Source of the DNA: Pseudomonadales bacterium | GTDB taxonomy: Bacteria > Pseudomonadota > Gammaproteobacteria > Pseudomonadales > Porticoccaceae | DNA length: 64,000 nt | Reading direction: 5' to 3' | Assembly (NCBI GenBank): GCA_024234435.1 | Contig: JACKOF010000002.1 | Location: 434,001 to 498,000, forward strand | Program-made: the position numbers and the translations under genes | Notes under the pieces: generated by a model | What the model saw: only the letters and a program-made list of their open reading frames with translations | What the model was told of the DNA's origin: nothing | Database searches by the model: none | Part shown: positions 1 through 8,310 of the stretch, one piece after another | Position numbering within the stretch: position 1 is the stretch's first letter | Layout of the letters: the number at the start of each line of letters is the position of its first letter

Positions 1-819
1 ACTTCTGTTATAGGTATGTTGTTGGCTGTTCCCGGTTTGGTGCCACTTGATGTATTGCTATTTGGAAATCTGGGAATAGCCCTTTGCGCCGGGGGTGCGG
101 CAGCGGTTAATCATCTGGTTGATCGGCAGATAGATCTTAAAATGGCCCGGACGTTTAATCGCCCCGTGGCAAAAGGTCGTGTTGCTCCCGGTAATGCCTT
201 GGCGTTTGCCCTGTTTCTAGGCGTCACTGGTATGGTTGTTCTGCTGGTGTTTATCAATGCACTGACGGCTTGGTTAACCCTCGCTTCATTGTTGGGGTAT
301 GCCGTGGTTTACACGTTGTTTCTGAAGCGTGCGACACCGCAGAATATTGTTATTGGTGGCCTTGCCGGAGCAGCGCCACCCTTGTTGGGCTGGACGGCTG
401 TTACTGGGGAGATACATGGACACGCCCTGCTGCTGGTGCTGATTATCTTTGCCTGGACCCCGCCACATTTCTGGGCGCTTGCGGTCCATCGTCGTGATGA
501 ATATGCCAAGGCAAATGTGCCCATGTTGCCGGTAACACATGGAATCAAGTACACCAAACTGCACATTCTCCTCTATACCCTTATTTTACTGGCCATCAGT
601 CTGCTGCCCTTTGTCGTTGGTATGAGCGGCTGGTTATATTTGCTGGGCGCAGCCGTACTGGATGCCGGTTTTCTTTACTGGGCGGTGGTGTTAATGATCG
701 GGAAAAACCCGAATGCCGGTATGGCTACCTTTAAGTACTCGATTACCTATTTAATGGTGTTGTTTGTGGTGATGCTGCTGGATCATTATCTGGTAACACC
801 GACAGCCTTTGTGTTCTAG
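1..819 (+). CDS. cyoE: Protoheme IX farnesyltransferase (heme O synthase), 5' end cut off
   Basis: Membrane prenyltransferase that adds a farnesyl chain to heme b to make heme O for terminal oxidases. The reading frame is open from base 1, so the true start lies left of the window; 272 residues are visible, against roughly 290-300 in the family. The UbiA-type aspartate-rich motif is seen as NHLVDRQID (NxxxDxxxD), and the second conserved loop as RRDEYAKANVPML. Several hydrophobic segments fit a multi-pass inner-membrane protein. The SCO copper gene follows 24 bases downstream, which is the usual end of a cytochrome c oxidase cluster, so cox genes are expected to the left. Family assignment is firm; only the exact N-terminus is unknown. 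Confidence 0.95.
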   Translation, partial: TSVIGMLLAVPGLVPLDVLLFGNLGIALCAGGAAAVNHLVDRQIDLKMARTFNRPVAKGRVAPGNALAFALFLGVTGMVVLLVFINALTAWLTLASLLGYAVVYTLFLKRATPQNIVIGGLAGAAPPLLGWTAVTGEIHGHALLLVLIIFAWTPPHFWALAVHRRDEYAKANVPMLPVTHGIKYTKLHILLYTLILLAISLLPFVVGMSGWLYLLGAAVLDAGFLYWAVVLMIGKNPNAGMATFKYSITYLMVLFVVMLLDHYLVTPTAFVF

Positions 820-843
820 TTAATCTGCCAGATCGGTCATTTT

Positions 844-1527
844 ATGTCGAATATAGAATCATCAAAAAACCCGGCGGCTGCAGGGGTGCGCTATACCGTT
901 ATCGCTATTCTGGTGGTGGTGCTGGTTATTCTGCTGGGATTTATGAACAAGTTATCCAAACCCAGGGTATTAAATGAACACGAGTTGCGTGCATACGGCG
1001 CTTACCTGCTGTCCACCCCCAGAAAGGTTAGCCCTTTCAAATTAACTGATCACCGAGGGCATCCGTTTACGGATGAACAGTTGCAGGGGAAATGGACAAT
1101 GATCTTCTTCGGATTTACCCATTGTCCGGATATCTGCCCCACAACGTTGGCAGTACTCTCCAAAATGTATCAGGAGCTGGACAGCGACGAAATGGCCGAT
1201 TTGCAGGTTGTGATGGTTTCTCTTGATCCAGAGCGGGATTCCCTGGAGAAGCTGGCTCAGTATGTGCCCTACTTCCATCAAGATTTTCTGGGTGTCGCCG
1301 CTGATAAATATGTGCTTCTCAAATTGGCAACCGAGCTCAATGTTGCCTATACCAAAGCACCCTTGACTGGCGCGTCAGTACAGGCAGATGACTATACCAT
1401 CGATCATAGCGGGAATATTATTCTGATGAACCCCAAAGGCCATTTCCATGGCTATTTGCGACCACCTTTTGAGCATGGCAGTATGCGTGTGGCTTGGCGC
1501 TCTATAAGGGAAACCTTTCCGGATTAG
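844..1527 (+). CDS. SCO1/SenC family copper chaperone for cytochrome c oxidase
   Basis: Thioredoxin-fold protein of 227 residues that is predicted to deliver copper to the CuA site of cytochrome c oxidase. One N-terminal transmembrane helix (about residues 16-34, rich in V, I and L) anchors it with the domain on the periplasmic side. The copper-binding CxxxC is visible in THCPDICPTT, and the distal conserved histidine lies in the segment DYTIDHSGN near the C-terminus. It starts 24 bases after cyoE, so the two are probably co-transcribed. Length and motifs are normal for SCO proteins. A purely thiol-redox role is possible for some family members, but the cyoE neighbour favours oxidase assembly. 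Confidence 0.93.
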   Translation: MSNIESSKNPAAAGVRYTVIAILVVVLVILLGFMNKLSKPRVLNEHELRAYGAYLLSTPRKVSPFKLTDHRGHPFTDEQLQGKWTMIFFGFTHCPDICPTTLAVLSKMYQELDSDEMADLQVVMVSLDPERDSLEKLAQYVPYFHQDFLGVAADKYVLLKLATELNVAYTKAPLTGASVQADDYTIDHSGNIILMNPKGHFHGYLRPPFEHGSMRVAWRSIRETFPD

Positions 1528-1584
1528 TGTTAACCGGCGCTGGTATCGACTGTTATTTTTTATAGGCAATGGTAAGCGGCAAAG

Positions 1585-2088
1585 ATGAACACAACGATTA
1601 CAGCGGCAGACCTGGCAATTATCATTCAACTGGCCGTTGCGCCGGTTTTCCTGCTGGCCGGAATTGCCGGATTTCTGGGTGTGCTTTCAGGACGACTGGG
1701 GCGAATTATTGATCGTGCCCGGGTGCTGGAGCGGGATCTATTGACTATCTCGGCCAGTGATGAAGCTACCTGGTTAAAGAAAGAGTTACGGGTGATATGG
1801 CGACGGGTCAAAATTATTCATTGGTCGATAGCGCTCTGTACAACTTCCGCCCTGCTCGTCTGTGTGCTGATTGTCTGCCTGTTTGCTGGCCGGTTCATGG
1901 CGATCAACCTCGCGCCTGTGGTGGTCGCACTGTTTGTGTTGGGGTTGTCGTTACTGATAGTTGCCCTGTTGCTGTTTTTGAATGAAGTTCGCCTGTCTAC
2001 AAGAACCCTGAGGCTGGGGGGTGAGTTTATTTCCGGAGCTGGTGAAGCCGGTGTGAGCAGAGTAAATACAGCGCCGCGAACTGATTGA
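1585..2088 (+). CDS. DUF2721 family small membrane protein
   Basis: A 167-residue protein recognised as the DUF2721 family from its start, in which an N-terminal hydrophobic helix is followed by a basic GRLGRIIDRARVLE segment, then two more helices (about residues 75-100 and 108-135). The layout is TM, cytoplasmic charged loop, TM, TM, short hydrophilic tail. No enzymatic motif is visible and the function of the family is unknown to me. It lies 57 bases after the SCO gene on the same strand and may belong to that operon. It converges on znuB, with 30 bases between the two stop codons. Confidence 0.75.
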   Translation: MNTTITAADLAIIIQLAVAPVFLLAGIAGFLGVLSGRLGRIIDRARVLERDLLTISASDEATWLKKELRVIWRRVKIIHWSIALCTTSALLVCVLIVCLFAGRFMAINLAPVVVALFVLGLSLLIVALLLFLNEVRLSTRTLRLGGEFISGAGEAGVSRVNTAPRTD

Positions 2089-2118
2089 CAAAGGATGGTG
2101 CGTTGGAGAGTCCGGGCG

Positions 2119-2907
2119 TTAGATCTGGTCGGCCTTTTTTGCCAGCGAGGTTAAAAACATCAGACCGGCACAAAGCACGATGGATGGACCGGTTGGCGTA
2201 TCCAGAAACCAGGAGACGGATAGCCCCAGGCAGACCGCAAGGCAACCCGTCAGGCTGGCAATGAGTGCCATCTGTTCGGGGGTTTGTGCGAAGCGTCGTG
2301 CGGTCGCGGCTGGTATAACCAGTAGTGCCGTGATTAGCAAAACCCCTACCACCTTCATGGCGATGGCTATCACCAGCGCCACAATCAGCATCAGCGCTGT
2401 GCGTACAGCGTCGACCGGAACACCTTCGACCCGGGCCAGCTCTTCGTGGACAGTGATCGAGAGCAACGGGCGCCAAAGCTTTATCAATAGGCCTATGGCA
2501 ATCGCGCCAGCCACATAGATAGCAATGATATCGGAAACAGTAACACTCAACAGGTCACCAAATAAAAGGCTGATCAAATCCACCTGTATGTTCGGCATAA
2601 AGGCGATGGTGACAAGTCCCAGCGCCAGTGATGTGTGAGAGAGAATGCCGAGCAAGGTGTCTGAGGCCAGTGTTTGTTGTCTCTGGAGGTAGACGAGGAC
2701 CAGTGCCAGCAACAGGCAGGCGACGATGACCACCAGTGTGGGGTCGATGGAAAGCAATAAAGCCAAAGCAATGCCAAGCAGTGATGAGTGGGCCAGCGTG
2801 TCGCCAAAATAAGCCATGCGGCGCCACACAACAAAGGCGCCGAGAGGCCCGGCAACGACGGCGACGCCGAGTCCGGCCAGCAATGCCGAGACAACAACTT
2901 CAATCAT
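2119..2907 (-). CDS. znuB: Zinc ABC transporter permease ZnuB
   Basis: Inner-membrane permease subunit (262 residues) of the high-affinity zinc importer. The sequence is almost wholly hydrophobic with about seven to eight predicted helices. It shows the ABC-3 family pattern, including the early segment GPLGAFVVWRRMAYFGDTLA and the conserved cytoplasmic stretch with HEELARVEGVPVD that should contact ZnuC. Its ATG overlaps the znuC stop by one base (shared position 2907), so translation is probably coupled. Gene order on this strand is zur-znuC-znuB, with znuA divergent. A manganese transporter of the same family is the alternative, but the Zur neighbour argues for zinc. Confidence 0.95.
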   Translation of the reverse strand: MIEVVVSALLAGLGVAVVAGPLGAFVVWRRMAYFGDTLAHSSLLGIALALLLSIDPTLVVIVACLLLALVLVYLQRQQTLASDTLLGILSHTSLALGLVTIAFMPNIQVDLISLLFGDLLSVTVSDIIAIYVAGAIAIGLLIKLWRPLLSITVHEELARVEGVPVDAVRTALMLIVALVIAIAMKVVGVLLITALLVIPAATARRFAQTPEQMALIASLTGCLAVCLGLSVSWFLDTPTGPSIVLCAGLMFLTSLAKKADQI

Positions 2908-3710
2908 CAGTTTTGCTCTCCGTGCGGGTCGTTATCATCGCCCCTGCCCTTTTCATTGTGTTGGCAGACAACATTGCCGCGTAAATCATGTTTGTGGTCG
3001 TGATCATGCTGATAAAATGCAGTTTTTGCGCCGAAAATCTCCAAAAATGCCGGGCTTGTGGTCACCTGCTCCGGGCTGCCGTGACAGCAGATATGCTGGT
3101 TGAGACAGACAACCTCGTCGGTAGCTGACATGACCAGATGAAGATCATGTGAAACCATTAATACCGCGCAGCCAAGGCTATCTCTGAGCTTGGCAATCAG
3201 GTGATAAAGTGCCTCCTGTCCAATGACATCGACACCCTGCACAGGTTCATCCAGTACCAGAAGGTCGGGCTTGCAAAGAATGGCTCGAGCTAACAATGCC
3301 CGTTGCATTTCCCCTCCCGATACGGATTGCAGTGGCGAATTTGAAAGATGCTCAATGCCAACCTGTTGTAGTGCGTGAGCACATCGGATTTTGTCTGGCT
3401 CTGCCAATTGAAGAAAGCGCAGAACGGTGAGAGGAAGTGTAAGATCAATATGCAGCTTTTGTGGCATATAGCCGATTTTAAGCGCATTTTTTCTAAAAAT
3501 TACCCCGGAAGATGGTTTTTCAAGCCCAAGAACAATGCGGGCCAGCGTGGTTTTACCGGCTCCATTGGGGCCTATCAGGGTAATGATCTGGCCCGTATAT
3601 ATCGACAGGCTAACCGAGTCGATAGCCACTTTGCTGCGGTATTGCTTGCCAACATTGTCCAGTTTGATCAATAGTTCGCCGTTACTCAATGCCGGGGTCT
3701 CCGTCAGCAT
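2907..3710 (-). CDS. znuC: Zinc ABC transporter ATP-binding protein ZnuC
   Basis: ATPase subunit (267 residues from the chosen ATG) that powers zinc import through ZnuB. The Walker A motif GPNGAGKTT, the ABC signature SVSGGEMQRALLARA, the Walker B region LLVLDEPVQGVD and the switch histidine MVSHD are all visible. The C-terminus is histidine-rich (FYQHDHDHKHDLRG), a common feature of zinc-system proteins. The first ATG at 3710 is chosen because only a TTG lies further upstream in frame. This start sits 29 bases inside the zur 3' end, so zur and znuC overlap and are presumably translated from one message under Zur control. Confidence 0.95.
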   Translation of the reverse strand: MLTETPALSNGELLIKLDNVGKQYRSKVAIDSVSLSIYTGQIITLIGPNGAGKTTLARIVLGLEKPSSGVIFRKNALKIGYMPQKLHIDLTLPLTVLRFLQLAEPDKIRCAHALQQVGIEHLSNSPLQSVSGGEMQRALLARAILCKPDLLVLDEPVQGVDVIGQEALYHLIAKLRDSLGCAVLMVSHDLHLVMSATDEVVCLNQHICCHGSPEQVTTSPAFLEIFGAKTAFYQHDHDHKHDLRGNVVCQHNEKGRGDDNDPHGEQN

Positions 3711-4197
3711 CAGGTGTTGATTGACATTGCGGGCACAAGCCGACGATTTCAAGGGATTGTGATTCCAGCTGAAAGTTGGCTTTTTTCGCGGTTGCCGCTA
3801 TGACATTATTGACGCCTTCGGCACTGCATTCTGCGGCTCCTCCACAGCGGCGGCAGATTAGAAACAGGTCGCTGTGATCGCTGCCGGGGAAAGGGCAGCC
3901 AATATAGGCATTGAGAGAAGCTATGCGGTGGATCAGCCTCAAATCGCTGAGGAATTCCAGCGCGCGGTAGATCGTTGGTGCGAGCACGCGTCGCTGATCA
4001 GTTGCGTTGAGTTGTTCCTGTATCGTGTAGGCCCCGAGGGGTTGATGGCTTTGCCATATCACTCTGAGTACATCTTTGCGTATAGGTGTCAGGCGAGCCT
4101 CTTTTGCATGACAAAGCGCCTCGGCTTTATGGATGGCGGCATCGATACAGCGCTGGTGGTCGTGTGAATGATAGGCAACGCGGGAGTTGGTAATCAT
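3682..4197 (-). CDS. zur: Zinc uptake regulator Zur (Fur family)
   Basis: A 171-residue Fur-family repressor expected to sense zinc and shut off znuABC. It has an N-terminal winged helix (about residues 30-100, including TPIRKDVLRVIW and APTIYRALEFL) and a C-terminal dimerisation domain. The two CxxC pairs that hold structural zinc are visible as CRRC and CPQC. The N-terminus carries several histidines. A ribosome site CTGGAG lies just upstream of the ATG. A 19-base Zur-box-like palindrome at 4216-4234 lies in its own promoter region, suggesting autoregulation of the zur-znuC-znuB operon. Fur itself is excluded by context rather than by a single residue. Confidence 0.93.
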   Translation of the reverse strand: MITNSRVAYHSHDHQRCIDAAIHKAEALCHAKEARLTPIRKDVLRVIWQSHQPLGAYTIQEQLNATDQRRVLAPTIYRALEFLSDLRLIHRIASLNAYIGCPFPGSDHSDLFLICRRCGGAAECSAEGVNNVIAATAKKANFQLESQSLEIVGLCPQCQSTPDADGDPGIE

Positions 4198-4215
4198 TGG
4201 TTGCTCCAGAAGTAT

Positions 4216-4234
4216 AATGTTATCTTATAGCATT
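4216..4234. promoter_or_regulatory. Zur-box-like palindrome before zur
   Basis: The sequence AATGTTATCTTATAGCATT is an imperfect inverted repeat: the arms AATGTTAT and ATAGCATT pair at 7 of 8 positions around a 3-base centre. It closely resembles the gammaproteobacterial Zur consensus (ATGTTATA-N-TATAACAT core). It lies 19-37 bases before the zur ATG, overlapping any core promoter there. Binding is inferred. Confidence 0.72.
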
Positions 4235-4308
4235 TGTGGTCAATGAACAATTAGCCCTCCTTGTCTTTGGGCTTTCCGAGTTCGACGATCATGTGATTTT
4301 TTAGAAAA

Positions 4309-4354
4309 GATATAATATATCATCGCTTTAAAAGTAATATATGATATAACATAC
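4309..4354 (+). promoter_or_regulatory. znuA promoter and Zur-site region
   Basis: TATAAT at 4311-4316 is a perfect -10 hexamer, embedded in the palindrome GATATAATATATC (4309-4321); no clear -35 is seen. A second dyad at 4334-4354 has the arms GTA...TAT and ATA...TAC, with the right arm TATAACAT matching the Zur half-site. It ends only four bases before the znuA ATG, so a repressor bound there would cover the transcript start region. No Shine-Dalgarno sequence is visible between the dyad and the ATG. Confidence 0.6.
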
Positions 4355-4358
4355 CAAT

Positions 4359-5273
4359 ATGAAGCTTCCTTTATTTAACAGTCGATTTGCTGCGACGCTA
4401 CTCACGCTTTTCCTTAGTCTGCCTGCGATGGGTGGCGATGAGAAAGTGGTGGTGTTGGCCTCTATTCACCCGCTGGCAATGATCGTGGATGCGGTGGCAG
4501 GCGATATGGTCGAGGTTCAAACGTTGCTGCCAGCCAACATATCCCCGCACACCTATCGCATGAATTTTTCAGATCGTCAGAAAATTGCGGATGCCGATCT
4601 TGTGTTGTGGGTTGGCCCCGAAATGGAGGCAGTGCTTCGCAAATCTCTTTTAGCTCGTGATCAATCTGCTGTCATCCAATCGGGTGAGATTGATGGCATT
4701 CATTGGCCGGGTACTGATATAAAGCCTGCGGACGAGCATGGGCATGGGCATGAGCGGGATCCACATTTGTGGTTGAATCCGGATAATGCGCTGTTGATAG
4801 CCCAACAGGTGGAGCGGTGGCTGGTGAAGCGCTTTCCGGACAAAGAAAAGCCGCTGGCAGACAATTTGCGTCGTTTTAACGCCGAAGTGGAAAAATTTAT
4901 TCAGCACAGCCGCCAGCAGACTCACGAAATTCAAGGCATCGGGTTTATTGTGCTGCACGATGCCTATCAGCAACTGGTTGAGTTTTACCAGCTTAAACAA
5001 CGGGGCGTCATCCGCTTGAGTAGCGGGGCAGAAAAAGGGCTGAAGCATCGAGCAGAGTTACTGCGCGACAAAGGTCAGATTCGTTGCGTGTTTTCTGAGC
5101 CGCAGTTTCCCGACAGCCAGGTGAATCAGCTGGCTCAGTCACTGAATGCACAGGTTGCTGAATTAGACCCGATGGGGCGACAGTTTGCAGTGCGTATCGA
5201 GTCGGGAGAGTACAGTTACTTGCTGTTTATGCAGGCTATAATTGACAGCTTGACGGGCTGCCTTAAAGATTAG
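4359..5273 (+). CDS. znuA: Zinc ABC transporter periplasmic binding protein ZnuA
   Basis: Periplasmic high-affinity zinc-binding protein of 304 residues that hands zinc to ZnuBC. An N-terminal signal peptide ends near SLPAMGG (about residue 26). The cluster A-1 pattern is clear: the first ligand region SIHPLAMI, a short acidic-histidine loop (DEHGHGHERDPHLW) and the later ligand segment VLHDAYQ. The histidine loop is shorter than in Escherichia coli ZnuA. It is divergent from zur-znuCB, with 161 bases between the ATGs containing the Zur-like sites. The start has no obvious ribosome site. A manganese/iron-binding homologue is less likely given Zur next door. Confidence 0.93.
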   Translation: MKLPLFNSRFAATLLTLFLSLPAMGGDEKVVVLASIHPLAMIVDAVAGDMVEVQTLLPANISPHTYRMNFSDRQKIADADLVLWVGPEMEAVLRKSLLARDQSAVIQSGEIDGIHWPGTDIKPADEHGHGHERDPHLWLNPDNALLIAQQVERWLVKRFPDKEKPLADNLRRFNAEVEKFIQHSRQQTHEIQGIGFIVLHDAYQQLVEFYQLKQRGVIRLSSGAEKGLKHRAELLRDKGQIRCVFSEPQFPDSQVNQLAQSLNAQVAELDPMGRQFAVRIESGEYSYLLFMQAIIDSLTGCLKD

Positions 5274-5362
5274 TGCGGCTAAATCAGGTAGCTGGAACGT
5301 TCAGTCAAACAGTAAACAAAATCAGGTGAAATCTGGCCTGGTGAGATATGGAAGGTAACCAA

Positions 5363-8089
5363 ATGACATCTCAAGCGCCACTGGTTTTAGTGGATGGATC
5401 ATCCTATTTGTACCGTGCCTTCCATGCCATGTATAAGGCGGACCTGCGCAATTCGGCGGGAGAGCCAACTGGCGCAATCCGGGGCGTTACCAGCATGTTG
5501 CGTCGCCTGATAACGGATTACCCCGAAAGCACAATTGCTGTTGTTTTTGATGCGAAAGGCAAGACCTTCCGCGATGAGATCTATGCTGAATACAAGGCGC
5601 ATCGGCCACCCATGCCTGATGATTTGAGAAGTCAGGTAGCGCCGGTCCACGACATTATTCGCGCCATGGGAATGCCGCTGCTTATTGAAGAGGGGGTGGA
5701 GGCTGATGATGTCATCGGCACACTGGCAAAAGAAGCAGAGGGAAAGGGTTGTCCTGTTGTCATATCTACCGGCGACAAGGATATGGCGCAGTTAGTAAGT
5801 GATCACATCACACTGGTTAACACGATGACCGAAACGGTGCTGGACCCATCGGGGGTTGAGATGAAATTCGGGGTTCCTCCAGCGTTGATAATTGACTATC
5901 TGGCGTTAATTGGTGACAAGTCGGACAATATTCCCGGTGTGCCAGGCGTGGGGGAAAAAAGTGCGCTGGCCATGTTGCAAGGGCTGGGTGGCTTGAATGA
6001 GATATTTGGCAATCTGGAAAAAGTTCGGGCGCTGGATTTTCGGGGCGCCAAGAAGATGCCGGAAAAGATTGCTGAACACAAGGATCAGGCATATCTGTCA
6101 TATGAGCTGGCCACAATTAAGCTCGATGTGCCTCTTAACGAATCCATCGAAGATTTGAAAAACGCAGAGGCTAATAAACCCGCGTTGCTGGAACTGTTCA
6201 GGCGCTATGAATTTAAAAGCTGGACAGAAGAGCTGCAGGCAGAAATGGCGGGAGGAGAGCAGCCAAAGATCGTTAAAAGAGACAGTCGTTATCAGATAGT
6301 TCTCGGTAAAGAGGAGCTAAAAAACTGGCTGATAAAGCTTAAGCAGGCGCCGGTCTTTGCTTTTGATACAGAAACAACAAGCCTGGATTATATGCAGGCG
6401 CAGCTGGTCGGTGTTTCTTTTGCTGTTGAGGCGCATGAAGCTGCGTATGTTCCTTTCGGGCACGATTATCTGGGTGCTCCGGAGCAGCTCAATAAAGACT
6501 GGGTGCTGGAACAGCTGAAGCCGCTGCTTGAAGCCCCTGATATTGCCAAGCTGGGGCAGAATCTTAAATATGACATGAGTGTGCTGGCGCGCCACGGAAT
6601 AGATTTGCGGGGTGCAGCGTTTGATACCATGCTGGAGTCCTATGTGGTGAATGCGGTTGGCGGTCGACATGATATGGATAGTCTGGCCACGCGATTTCTG
6701 GGCGAAGAAACGATCCATTTTGAAGACATTGCAGGCAAGGGCGCCGGACAGCTGACTTTTAATCAGATAGCGCTCGATGAGGCCGGGCCCTATGCTGCTG
6801 AGGATGCTGATATTACGCTGCGTCTGCATCAGCATCTGTGGCCGAAAGTACAGAAGGAAGCAGGGCTCCAGTCTGTCTTTGAGACAATTGAAATGCCGTT
6901 GATGCCGGTGCTTTCCCGGGTTGAGCGCAACGGCGCAATGGTGGATGCCAGTTTGCTGGGGCAGCAAAGTCAGGAGCTGGGGGCCAGGATCAACGAACTT
7001 GAGCGCGAGGCTTATGATCTGGCGGGAGAAGAATTCAATTTGTCCTCCCCCAAGCAGCTTGGGCATATTATGTTCGAGAAGCTCGGTATTCCGGTGTTAA
7101 AAAAGACGGCAAAAGGGGCAGCCTCTACCAAGGAAGAAGTGCTGCAGGAGCTGGCGCTTGATTACCCGCTGCCAAAGGTGCTGCTTGAGCACCGCAGTCT
7201 GGCAAAATTGAAGTCCACCTATACAGATAAGTTGCCGACGATGATTAATCCGGCAACAGGAAGGATTCATACCTCTTATCACCAGGCCGTTACCGCTACG
7301 GGGCGGTTGTCATCGTCTGATCCAAATCTGCAGAATATTCCGGTGCGAACAGAGGAAGGTCGGCGTATCCGTCAGGCATTTGTAGCGCCGCAGGGCAGTA
7401 AAATAGTGGCCGCTGATTATTCCCAGATTGAACTGCGGATCATGGCTCACCTCTCGCAAGATAAGGGTTTACTGGATGCTTTTGCCAGGGGGCTTGATGT
7501 CCACAAAGCTACCGCTGCAGAGGTATTTGATGTAGCGCTTGATGCTGTCACAACGGAGCAGCGCCGCAGCGCCAAGGCTATCAATTTTGGTTTGATCTAC
7601 GGTATGTCGGCTTTTGGATTGGGCAGGCAGCTTCATATTGGTCGCAATCAGGCACAGCAATACATTGACTTATATTTTGATCGATATCCCGGGGTAAAAG
7701 CTTATATGGATAACACTCGGTCAGAAGCTGCTGAAAATGGTTATGTGGAAACCCTGTTTGGACGGAGGCTCTATCTGCCGGAAATCAATGCCAGTAATGG
7801 CATGCGTCGACAGGCCGCCGAGCGCACAGCGATTAATGCGCCCATGCAGGGTACCGCGGCAGACATTATCAAGCGGGCAATGATCGCTGTTGATGGCTGG
7901 TTGGCGAAAGAAGGGTTGAAATCAATAATTATTATGCAGGTCCATGACGAACTTGTGCTTGAGGTGCCTGAATCAGAGCTGGAAATTGTCACGGAGGGGC
8001 TTTCGCAGCGGATGTCAAAAGCAGCCTGTCTGGATGTGGAGTTGGTGGTTGACGTTGGTGTGGGCGCCAATTGGGATCAGGCGCATTGA
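5363..8089 (+). CDS. polA: DNA polymerase I
   Basis: Repair and Okazaki-fragment processing polymerase of 908 residues with all three domains. The 5' nuclease (about 1-290) shows VFDAKGKTFR, EADDVIG, STGDKDM and GDKSDNIPGVPG. The 3'-5' exonuclease (about 315-500) keeps its acidic residues in FDTETTSLDY, QNLKYDMS and YAAEDADI, so proofreading should be active. The polymerase domain has motif A ADYSQIELR, motif B RRSAKAINFGLIYG and motif C QVHDELVLEV. I chose the ATG at 5363 because GGAAGG lies 7 bases before it; an in-frame ATG at 5348 would add five residues. Followed by an sRNA candidate and engB, as in Pseudomonas and enterics. Confidence 0.97.
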   Translation: MTSQAPLVLVDGSSYLYRAFHAMYKADLRNSAGEPTGAIRGVTSMLRRLITDYPESTIAVVFDAKGKTFRDEIYAEYKAHRPPMPDDLRSQVAPVHDIIRAMGMPLLIEEGVEADDVIGTLAKEAEGKGCPVVISTGDKDMAQLVSDHITLVNTMTETVLDPSGVEMKFGVPPALIIDYLALIGDKSDNIPGVPGVGEKSALAMLQGLGGLNEIFGNLEKVRALDFRGAKKMPEKIAEHKDQAYLSYELATIKLDVPLNESIEDLKNAEANKPALLELFRRYEFKSWTEELQAEMAGGEQPKIVKRDSRYQIVLGKEELKNWLIKLKQAPVFAFDTETTSLDYMQAQLVGVSFAVEAHEAAYVPFGHDYLGAPEQLNKDWVLEQLKPLLEAPDIAKLGQNLKYDMSVLARHGIDLRGAAFDTMLESYVVNAVGGRHDMDSLATRFLGEETIHFEDIAGKGAGQLTFNQIALDEAGPYAAEDADITLRLHQHLWPKVQKEAGLQSVFETIEMPLMPVLSRVERNGAMVDASLLGQQSQELGARINELEREAYDLAGEEFNLSSPKQLGHIMFEKLGIPVLKKTAKGAASTKEEVLQELALDYPLPKVLLEHRSLAKLKSTYTDKLPTMINPATGRIHTSYHQAVTATGRLSSSDPNLQNIPVRTEEGRRIRQAFVAPQGSKIVAADYSQIELRIMAHLSQDKGLLDAFARGLDVHKATAAEVFDVALDAVTTEQRRSAKAINFGLIYGMSAFGLGRQLHIGRNQAQQYIDLYFDRYPGVKAYMDNTRSEAAENGYVETLFGRRLYLPEINASNGMRRQAAERTAINAPMQGTAADIIKRAMIAVDGWLAKEGLKSIIIMQVHDELVLEVPESELEIVTEGLSQRMSKAACLDVELVVDVGVGANWDQAH

Positions 8090-8174
8090 TAGATGCCCGG
8101 CAGTGTGCTTGATAAATAAAAATAGATATATAAAACAATGAATTAAGAAGAGAGATTTTTTTTACACTTTTGGT

Positions 8175-8201
8175 GAACTTTTGCTGAAAGCAAATGACTA
8201 A
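8175..8201 (+). promoter_or_regulatory. Sigma-E/AlgU-like promoter for the polA-engB sRNA
   Basis: GAACTT (8175-8180) and ACTAA (8197-8201) are separated by 16 bases. This fits the extracytoplasmic sigma-E/AlgU consensus GAACTT-N16/17-TCTRA with one mismatch at the first -10 base. A start near 8207 would place the sRNA exactly downstream. Confidence 0.6.
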
Positions 8202-8206
8202 TATCG

Positions 8207-8300
8207 TGTAACAAACATTGTTTCTTTCTCCCCTAGCTTGAATATTCAAGCAACAGCAAAGTAACCCTGGCAACCTCTCCCGTTGGCCAGGGTTTTTTTT
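8207..8300 (+). ncRNA. ErsA/Spot 42-type small RNA candidate
   Basis: A roughly 94-nt RNA is predicted between polA and engB, where Escherichia coli has Spot 42 and Pseudomonas has ErsA. Seen in sequence: an unpaired pyrimidine-rich leader containing TTTCTTTCTCCCC (8221-8233), a perfect hairpin GCTTGAATATTCAAGC (8236-8251), an AACAGCAAAG linker, and a terminator hairpin with a T-tract. TCTCCC occurs twice, once in the leader and once in the terminator loop; a C-rich leader of this kind is the mRNA-pairing element of ErsA. The sigma-E-like promoter just upstream also matches ErsA regulation. The 5' end is inferred from the promoter. I cannot run a covariance search. Confidence 0.65.
8265..8300 (+). 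terminator. Rho-independent terminator of the polA-engB sRNA
   Basis: CCCTGGC (8265-8271) pairs with GCCAGGG (8286-8292) across a 14-base loop and is followed by eight T residues (8293-8300). It would also stop any polA read-through before the convergent engB gene. Confidence 0.85.
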
Positions 8301-8310
8301 GTCTGCAGTC

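Noticed and set aside
6317..7066. A 249-codon minus-strand frame inside polA
   Set aside because: It is opposite the exonuclease and polymerase domains and shows no protein-family features.
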